A DNA stretch of 64,000 nucleotides, from positions 2,206,501-2,270,500 of the forward strand of contig JAWNZC010000347.1 in NCBI GenBank assembly GCA_035771165.1. The letters are read 5' to 3'. The notes under the pieces were generated by a model, which saw only the letters and a list, made by a program, of their open reading frames with translations, was not told where the DNA came from and ran no database searches. The DNA is from Paragorgia papillata. Its lineage: Eukaryota > Cnidaria > Anthozoa > Scleralcyonacea > Coralliidae. The first letter of the stretch is position 1; every line of letters begins with the position of its first letter. A program made the position numbers and the translations under genes. This document shows positions 57,701 through 64,000 of this stretch, piece by piece.

Positions 57701-60700
57701 CAGAAGAACGTTACTCAGCCCTAGACATGGACCAGATCTATTAACTTGGTGTAACCACATTCGTCTCATGTTCGTGTGTTGTTCTTTCAAATGTTTTTAA
57801 GGAATACACTTTTTACCGCTGGACAAGAATACATTTCTTAAAGTCAGTTGTTTTATGAATTTAGTTGAACTCAAGTTTAGGTAAGTTGAGATGTGTGATG
57901 ATCGGAGGGAGGGAGGGAGGGAGGGAGGGAGGGAGGGAGGGAGGGAGGGAGGGAGGGAGGGAGGGAGGGAGGGAGGGAGGGAGGGAGGGAGGGAGGGAGG
58001 GAGGGAGGGAGGGAGGGAGGGAGGGAGGGAGGGAGGGAGGGAGGGAGGGAGGGAGGGAGGGAGGGAGGGAGGGAGGAGGGAGGGAGGGAGGGAGGGAGGG
58101 AGGGAGGGAGGGAGGGAGGGAGGGAGGGAGGGAGGGAGGGAGGGAGGGAGGGAGGGAGGGAGGGAGGGAGGGAGGGAGGGAGGGAGGGAGGGAGGGAGGG
58201 AGGGAGGGAGGGAGAGATGCCTTGGGGAAATATTTTAATACAAAATATTTTTGTTTCCTGGAGTTTTCTTTTCATACCGCGGGGAAATATTTTTCTGTAC
58301 GGACCACCCAACTGGTAAATATCATCTATATGTTAAAATAGTGTCTTCAACTTGAAGTTGGTAAATTTTTGTTTGTTTTTGCTGTACAAGGTATAGCCCT
58401 AAAATATTCCAACAAAACCCAAAAACAACACTAATTTAGATATAAACTAGAGGACAGGGTTATCAGCAGAGATGTTTAAAAAGGAAATGAGCCATCCCAC
58501 TAACCAGGCTAGCTCACAAGACCAACATATGCATGTATGAATAAAATGCTTGATTGCACTCGTACCAAAATTATGCAAAAATATTTGCATAAAATAAGGA
58601 TAATGAGTGCAATCAAGCATTTCTTCTACACAAACTAAATTCAACCAAAATTTAATGGATTGGTTGTTGGTCTATGGCCAACCCTTGACAAACTTTCATG
58701 AAAATCGGTACGATACTTTTTGAGATATCCTGGCAACAGACAAACAAACAAACAAACAAACAAACAAACAGAACTGGGTAAAAACATAACCTTCTGGTGG
58801 AGAGAATAATACATGGATGTGAAATTTATTCCGAGTGTTGACCAGGATATCCTGAGATATCCTGTTCAACACGAGAAATGAATTTCATATTTCCAAGCAT
58901 CCATGTATTGTTCTGTTTATAGAATGCTGCTTCAGCGATAATTGTTACATGTGAGATTATCATAAATAATCGCACATGTGAGATTATCACTTTTATTAGT
59001 GGTGGAAAAATTCAATAAAACACTCTATTTTATATAATAAACAATACTATTATACAACTTCTATTCTTTTTTAGTGCAATAAAATATACAGTGTTTATGT
59101 TTGATGATCAGATGGTCTGGTAAGTTAAACAGTAATTCCAAGAAGGCCAAAATTAGGGGAAAGGAGGACTCACCAATTCTTCTCTTTCCAATCTTGTATT
59201 AATTTTTTCCTCTACTAAAGCCTACTAGTTTCCATATAATCGTCGGTAATCACTCCGGATCGCTGTGTGAACGATCGCTGTGGGTCGCTAGCAATCGCTA
59301 GGATTGTTTTCACATAATTGGTGCTCATGTTTATTGCATGTAAAAGCCTGCTTATACATATCGTTCATTGACATTGTATCAAAAACTTGATTTAAAGAAT
59401 AAATTTACGAATTTTATCGGCCATCAATAGGGACTTTAATAACATAGCATGCACCTTTTTTGTTGTGTTAACTAAAGGCTCTTAATGCCATGTGTGTATT
59501 TTGTATAGGAGTGGTCTTGAACAAGAAGACATGAGGGTTCTTTATAAATATCTTACCACAAGTTTACTTCCTGTTGCGAATGACGAGGTAGGTGAGAAGC
59601 CTTTCGGTTGCCTCCGACTGCGCTTGACCAACTCACTCCAGTGATGGATCCAGCTTGATCTGGTAGCGGGGGGGGGGGGGGGGGGGGGTGCTGAAGGGGC
59701 AGATCTAGAATTTTTTTAACCTTTGTCAGACCATTCCTAGCGGGGTCCGGGGAAAATTTTTGAAATTTGGACCTCTGAAATGGCATTTCCTGCATTCAGA
59801 CGGTACTTTGAAGAAAGATTTAAAAGTTTTAAATCGTGTTTTCAATAGCGTATTTTATCAAACCTGAAGGTGTCAAATAAATTTAGGAATAAAGTGGACG
59901 TTTTATTATGGATTTTGTTAGGGATATCACAAGGAAGCTAGACATTAGAAATGTGATTGACATTTTCAATGAAATCCACGTCGCATCCCACTGCAGCAAG
60001 GCACTAATTGAGTAATTGGCACCCCCCTGCACCCCCTTGGCCAAGGGCCAGGGGGTGCGCACCCCCTGTAAATCCATCCCTGACTCACTCTCACTTTTAC
60101 AGGGACGTGGCCAGGATTTTGAAAGGGGGGGAGCCGAAATCAAAATAAATTTTTAGAGGGGTCCGGGGACATGCTCCCCCGGGAAATTTTGAAACCGAGA
60201 GTCACTGAAATGCCATTTCCTGGCTTTTGGAGGAAGATTTTACAGACTCTAAAGGTTAAAAAACGACATGTAAAATACTCAAAACACGCAAACGTCACAT
60301 AGATACTCAAAATGCATACACTCAGTAGATTGAATACATTGTTTACAGTTTATTTCCTGACATAATTCATATTGCATCAGTTTTGTAGTTACATGTCTGT
60401 TGTTTTATATCTAGCTACGTCCCTGCACTTTTATCTTTTTTGTCTAGTGGGTGGTTTACGAGAAGCAGACAACGCGAGGAGAAGTTGTTACCTCACGTAG
60501 TCACCGAGGAAGGTACTGAACTAGTATAAGACATTATAAATAACGGCATGCGAAAAAGATCCTTTTACTTGACACGAAAAACAACTTTTACTATATATAC
60601 TAGTATGAATTTACCAGTGTACTTCATATGTTTAAAACACAAACACCAATGTTTTATTGGATTTAAAATACGAGGTGATAGTCGAGTAAAAGCGACGCAT

Positions 60701-63570
60701 TTTATTAGTTCATGGCTGTAGTTGTACGTTGCGTGTACGTACGAACGAACAAACAAACAAACAAACAAACAAACAAACAAACAAACAAACAAACAAACAA
60801 ACAAACAAACAAACAAACAAACAAACAAACAAACAAACAAACAAAAAAAAAAGGAATTGATGAGTGAGTGAGTGAATGAATGAACAACGGAACGAATGAA
60901 TGAATACTGTAAATGAATGATAGAAATGATATATGAATGAGTGAGTGAATGAATGAATGAATGATAGAAATGAATGAGTGAATGAATGAATGAATGAATG
61001 AATGATAGAAATGATATATGAATGAGTGAATAAACGAATGATAGAAGTGATATGAGTGAACGAGTGATTGAATGAAAGTATTTTGAAACTTGTTCAAGGT
61101 TCATCACATGTCCTACTGAAGTGGTGGAAGAAGTTCCTGGACCTCCACGCAAGCTGCCGCGTATTTTCATCCAAGAAGAAGATGGCGTACTGAAGGAATT
61201 CTTTCTCATCGTTTATCAGGTTGGTAATTGTTTCACTCTCCCCACTCCCAACCCGCTCCCTCCTCTCGTCCCTACACAGAGAGCCATACGAGAGAACGTG
61301 CTTTAAATGTCGTCGGCGACTTTCGCCGATCCAATCGCAGAAAAAAATAGTTTGTTTCCTGCGATCATCGCCAACAATCGCCCACTATCACCACCCTGCA
61401 AAACATACCAGAACGTACATGACGGTATAAGGCAAAATAATGTGGTAAACCGACGTTTTTGAAAAACGATAGATGACACTTTGGCAAACTCGCAGCCTAA
61501 TGGATTTGACGTGATTAAATATCTCTGTCAACATTTTCCCCCAAGATTATAGTTTTTGCTGTGTCTTACATATTATCCTTATTAACCAAACCTGACAAAA
61601 AATTGACAAAAGTGGTTTTCTTTAAAACTGCTGCATCAATGAATTAATTTTATTGTGTGATTATAAAGCTGATCATGTGATTATAGTGCTAATGATTCTA
61701 TTTTCCCCTAGGCAATGGACGCTACAGTTTGTCTACTTTTGGGAGGTACTGTACATTTATATATATATATTTATAAAATAGGTTGCGTCTTACGCACGCT
61801 GTGATTGGTCAATTACTGTGTTTATATCAGGCTATGTAAGCACGGTTGTGATGTCACGGCACATTTTTTAGCCTTATTTCATAAAAGAAATAGAAAATGG
61901 ATGCCCTGTGTTTATATAACCTGATGTAAACACTCAAGTGAGTTGGGAGAATTCGAAAGTACTTATGTAAACGTTCAAATTCTCCCAACTCACCCTCGTG
62001 TTTGCATCAGGCTATATAAACACGGGCGGCCATTTTCTATTTCTTAATTATATATATATATAATTTATTTATTTATTAATATATGTCGGTCTCTCTGTCT
62101 GTTTGTTAGAATATTCCATTTTCTTCTTTTCTTGTGCAGTTGACACTGTTCCAGACAAAGAATTTTGCAAGCAACTCAGTGCATTCATTGGACCACGGTT
62201 AACTAATTTAGCCAACGTCATCAGCGAACACAACAAGAGATTCTTATCAACGTAAGTTCACGCACATGCATCGGCCTGTGTCATGCCAACTCGAGTATAA
62301 TATAGTAAACAGACTGTGAAATCAAAGTAGTGCATGTCTGCTGCGTAAGCAGTGTTGAAACTCCCCGGCTACAACCCCCCTGGCAACCCTAAATGTAACC
62401 ACAACCCCCGGTGGGCCTAAATCAAAACCCTCCGAGAAAAAAGTATAACATTTAATTCTCAGTATTATAGAATTTCAGATGTTTTTTTATTCAACTACAT
62501 AACGCACAAAACCTTGAGCAATATATCAAACAAAAGCAATTGAAAAATGCTATTTGGGGTAGAAAGTTCAGGATTCTAGCTAAACAGAAAGTACCTTAGA
62601 AATGGGAAAACATTCACCATTTTGGTTTAGTTCGCAAGAAAGATGGTGGCGAATACGAGCCTAACACTTTGTCGAGTTTTCACTGAACATTTACAATATT
62701 TGTATAGTCCTATAATAAACTACTTATTGACCTCGCTTTTTCGGTCTGTACTAGTGAAATATCGGACCTCTGTTTTTCTTCATGGAACTTGCTTCGCTGC
62801 GCTCGCTCGGTCCGTACTAAAAACGTCGGTCCGATATTTCATTAGTACAGACCGAACAAGCGAGGTCAATAAGTAGTAAGTATTATTTTCTATGTGTCCA
62901 TGCGTGCGTACGTTTCAAGAAAAACTTCTTTTTTTCTCCTTAGTCCTGATCACGAATATCGTTATGCGTACTTCAACCACATGAATCTTGCTCAAAAGAC
63001 AACAATGCACAGCAGAAAACCAAGCCAGATGTGTGTAGCGCCTGAAATTATAAAAATTATTTGTAATATTAACGACGACTTTGCGAGGTAAGAATATGTT
63101 GGCTCGTTGCATGGGGACGTTCATAGAGACCATAATTGTAAACTAGAACGCTATGTTGGGCTTATTGTCAATCAAAACTCGAAACGATTGATGGTCCCCA
63201 TGTTGGTGTAGCTGCGACGTTTGTTGACATAATTTAAGGTGGCTCTATCTAATTCTAAAAAACCACTTTTGGTTCAATTTTCTGTGTAGAAATCAACATT
63301 GAAAGGGGGGGAGGGGGGAATAAACAAAAAAACACTACATTGAACAAGACTGATGTGATTTTTTTGTTAAGTGTAACAACCGTTTTGTCCAAGATTGTAG
63401 GTTTTATTACTTCGTACCCTGAAGATATTACTTCTTTTACAGAGCAAATGAAGATGGCGAGGTGTTTATGAAAACGTTAACTGACTGTTGGGTAGTTGGA
63501 CGAAAATCTGACCAACGCGAGCTTTATGTTGTTCTCAATCAAAAGAATGCTAACTTAATTGACGTGAACG
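54776..63570 (+). CDS. CCZ1: Vacuolar fusion protein CCZ1 homologue, 3' end outside the window
   Basis: Longin-domain protein that forms with MON1 the guanine-nucleotide exchange factor for RAB7, driving early-to-late endosome and autophagosome maturation. Exons: 54776-54856, 55060-55157, 55904-55997, 56401-56484, 56808-56855, 57196-57279, 57472-57523, 57562-57646, 59075-59119, 59509-59587, 60448-60512, 61099-61219, 61713-61746, 62140-62251, 62944-63087, 63443-63570. They give 451 codons plus one base with consistent phases (family length about 480). Landmarks: FFIYNSTLGPKEG at the start, IRNVGLCEALVKFT, HTQKNRQVFYQPEEDYWMIM, MVWSGLEQEDMRVLYKYLTT, RYAYFNHMNLAQKTT, DCWVVGRKSDQRELYVVLNQ and KNANLIDVN. 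The exon 57562-57646 is weakly conserved and is supported mainly by phase and hydrophobic pattern. The final exon of about 18 residues is not in the window. Confidence 0.95.
55268..55412. repeat. (TTGTG/TTGCG)n pentanucleotide repeat
   Basis: About 28 pentamers with TTGTG, TTGCG and TTGTA variants in CCZ1 intron 2. The rest of that intron shows nothing recognisable. Confidence 0.93.
56069..56143 (+). other. tRNA(Ala)-like sequence or SINE head
   Basis: 75 bases with an A box (TGGTTCAGTGGTCAT), a loop reading CTAGCAT (anticodon AGC position), a B box region (GTGCGTTCAATTCCTAGC) and ends GGCTTCC / GGAAGGCC that nearly pair as an acceptor stem. Mismatches in the stems suggest a tRNA-derived SINE head or pseudogene rather than a working gene. 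In CCZ1 intron 3. Confidence 0.5.
56608..56700 (+). repeat. Dispersed repeat, copy 4 (diverged)
   Basis: Shares TTTACATATCAAACAA and GAAATATCTTGAAAATGAAG with bases 1-60. Confidence 0.5.
57903..58213. repeat. (GGGA)n microsatellite
   Basis: About 310 bases of nearly pure GGGA (about 77 units) with one GGAGGAGGG slip near 58072. In CCZ1 intron 8. Ser/Pro or Gly/Arg ORFs across it are artefacts. Confidence 0.98.
58549..58621. repeat. Small foldback
   Basis: AATGCTTGATTGCACTCGTA and GAGTGCAATCAAGCAT. The apex contains TGCAAAAATATTTGCA. Confidence 0.75.
58803..58915. repeat. Foldback
   Basis: AATACATGGATGTGAAATTTATT pairs imperfectly with the inverted ATGAATTTCATATTTCCAAGCATCC-type arm. Centre CCAGGATATCCTGAGATATCCTG. 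A short (CAAA)n tract is at 58739-58770. Confidence 0.7.
59224..59325. repeat. Decayed relative of palindromic-word element 3
   Basis: CTAGTTTCCATATAATCGTC followed by GGATCGCTGTG and GAACGATCGCTG words. Confidence 0.6.
59640..60215. repeat. Two copies of a 'GGGGTCCGGGG' repeat
   Basis: Minus-strand-rich segments near 59725-59790 and 60105-60230 share GGGGTCCGGGGA, GAAATTTTGAAA/TTTTTGAAATTTG and TGAAATGSCATTTCCTG in the same order. Probably one dispersed family. A poly-G run at about 59669-59688. CCZ1 intron 10. Confidence 0.6.
60745..61080. repeat. (CAAA)n followed by (AATG/AGTG)n
   Basis: About 100 bases of CAAA, then A9-10, then about 220 bases of GAATGAATGAGTG words with GATAGAAATGATAT inserts repeated three times. 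CCZ1 intron 11. Confidence 0.95.
61220..61712 (+). other. CCZ1 intron 12, nothing recognised
   Basis: No repeat or exon-like segment supported. Confidence 0.6.
61775..62060. mobile_element. MITE family A, copy 2
   Basis: Inverse of the copy at 16958-17252 over the whole length, including GTTGCGTCTTACGCACGCTG, CCTTATTTCATAAAAGAAAT and the CTGATG/CATCAG arms, again bounded by ATATAT. CCZ1 intron 13. Confidence 0.85.
62252..62719 (+). other. CCZ1 intron 14, first part
   Basis: GCTGCGTAAGCAGTGTTGAAAC near 62340 matches the tail of the 3935/36240 repeat family. Otherwise nothing recognised. Confidence 0.55.
62720..62880. mobile_element. Foldback family 'CGGTCTGTAC', copy 2
   Basis: The arms TATTGACCTCGCTTTTTCGG / CGAACAAGCGAGGTCAATA and TCTGTACTAGTGAAATATCGG / CCGATATTTCATTAGTACAGA pair around 62800. 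Internal CGCTCGGTCCGTAC as in copy 1. Confidence 0.85.
63088..63442 (+). other. CCZ1 intron 15, nothing recognised
   Basis: A short G-rich run (63305-63320) and no other element. Confidence 0.6.
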
Positions 63571-64000
63571 GTAAGCAAAATGTGATACCTTGTAGCGGCC
63601 AGCACAGCAAATGTGTAAAGGCCTAACTACACGATACGATTGTTGTATACGAAATTATTTTTTTGTGTGTGCGACAATTCTTGTTCATGATTCGATGATG
63701 AATGTAAAAAAATGTCAGTGAAGCTCTTTTAGTTTTGTGCGTCGTAAACTGATAATTTTTCTTGGATTTCAAACTTTTTCATGTCAAGTGCCGGAACCAG
63801 CAGTGTCTGTCCGTTTTCCTTCGACAGTTTTAACGTGCATAATCAGGGCTCAAAATAACGTTTCATGTTACGCCAGTCATGGTGACTGGTCAGTTCCAAT
63901 TGTGACCGGTCAAAGGCGATTTTTGACCAGTCAAATTTCACAACGCCCCCCAAAAAAGAAAAAGGAAAACTAACAACAGCACAACACAGCACAACACAGC
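63571..64000 (+). other. CCZ1 last intron, open at the window edge
   Basis: I searched for the final CCZ1 exon (family ends with a short acidic/aromatic tail) and did not find an acceptor followed by a matching frame. Repeats of GTGACYGGTCA are at 63880-63930 and a short ACAAC repeat at the very end. Confidence 0.6.

Noticed and set aside
57865..58341. Gly/Arg- or Ser/Pro-repeat ORFs
   Set aside because: Pure GGGA microsatellite inside a CCZ1 intron; no start context, splice partner or family.

Overview
This window is nuclear DNA of an animal. It is AT-rich and has no operons. Its genes are split by many small introns with canonical GT..AG ends, and reading-frame phase is preserved at nearly every junction I checked. 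I recognise six conserved animal genes plus one complete BEL/Pao LTR retrotransposon. The gene content, the conserved intron pattern and the crowd of short foldback elements and 5S-rRNA-derived SINEs best fit a cnidarian, probably an anthozoan (coral, sea anemone or octocoral). That placement is inference, not proof.

Layout. 498-14619 (+): the last 23 exons of a non-muscle/smooth-type myosin II heavy chain (converter end, two IQ motifs, whole coiled-coil rod, Gly-rich tailpiece, stop). Its introns are packed with at least nine different tandem repeats. 15.2-16.05 kb: a nest of foldback elements. 16402-18105 (-): ribosomal protein L38. 18234-26810 (+): POP7 (RNase P/MRP subunit p20), divergent from RPL38 across a roughly 130-bp promoter that contains a near-perfect 66-bp palindrome. 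POP7 intron 2 holds the BEL/Pao element (19975-25848, antisense) with two identical 234-bp LTRs, a 4-bp target duplication and one intact 1720-codon ORF. 27431-30583 (-): METTL23, tail to tail with POP7. 34839-43738 (-): a complete 912-residue anoctamin (TMEM16). A further 10 kb upstream of it carries four candidate alternative first coding exons, all with the same phase. 54776-63570 (+): CCZ1, the MON1 partner in the RAB7 exchange factor; 16 exons are visible and the last one lies beyond the window.

How the genes relate. These are housekeeping or cytoskeletal genes in different pathways (actomyosin contraction, translation, tRNA processing, protein arginine methylation, calcium-activated lipid or ion transport, late-endosome maturation). 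I see no shared pathway. The only architectural coupling is the RPL38/POP7 divergent promoter.

Between and inside genes the window is dominated by short non-coding mobile elements: terminal-inverted-repeat/foldback elements (several families with two or more copies here), 5S-derived SINEs, tRNA-like sequences and microsatellites. Most notable are (1) the array of candidate alternative anoctamin start exons, (2) the palindrome in the RPL38/POP7 promoter, (3) foldback elements whose interiors are built from one self-complementary word repeated in different spacings, and (4) the intact, apparently very young BEL/Pao insertion.
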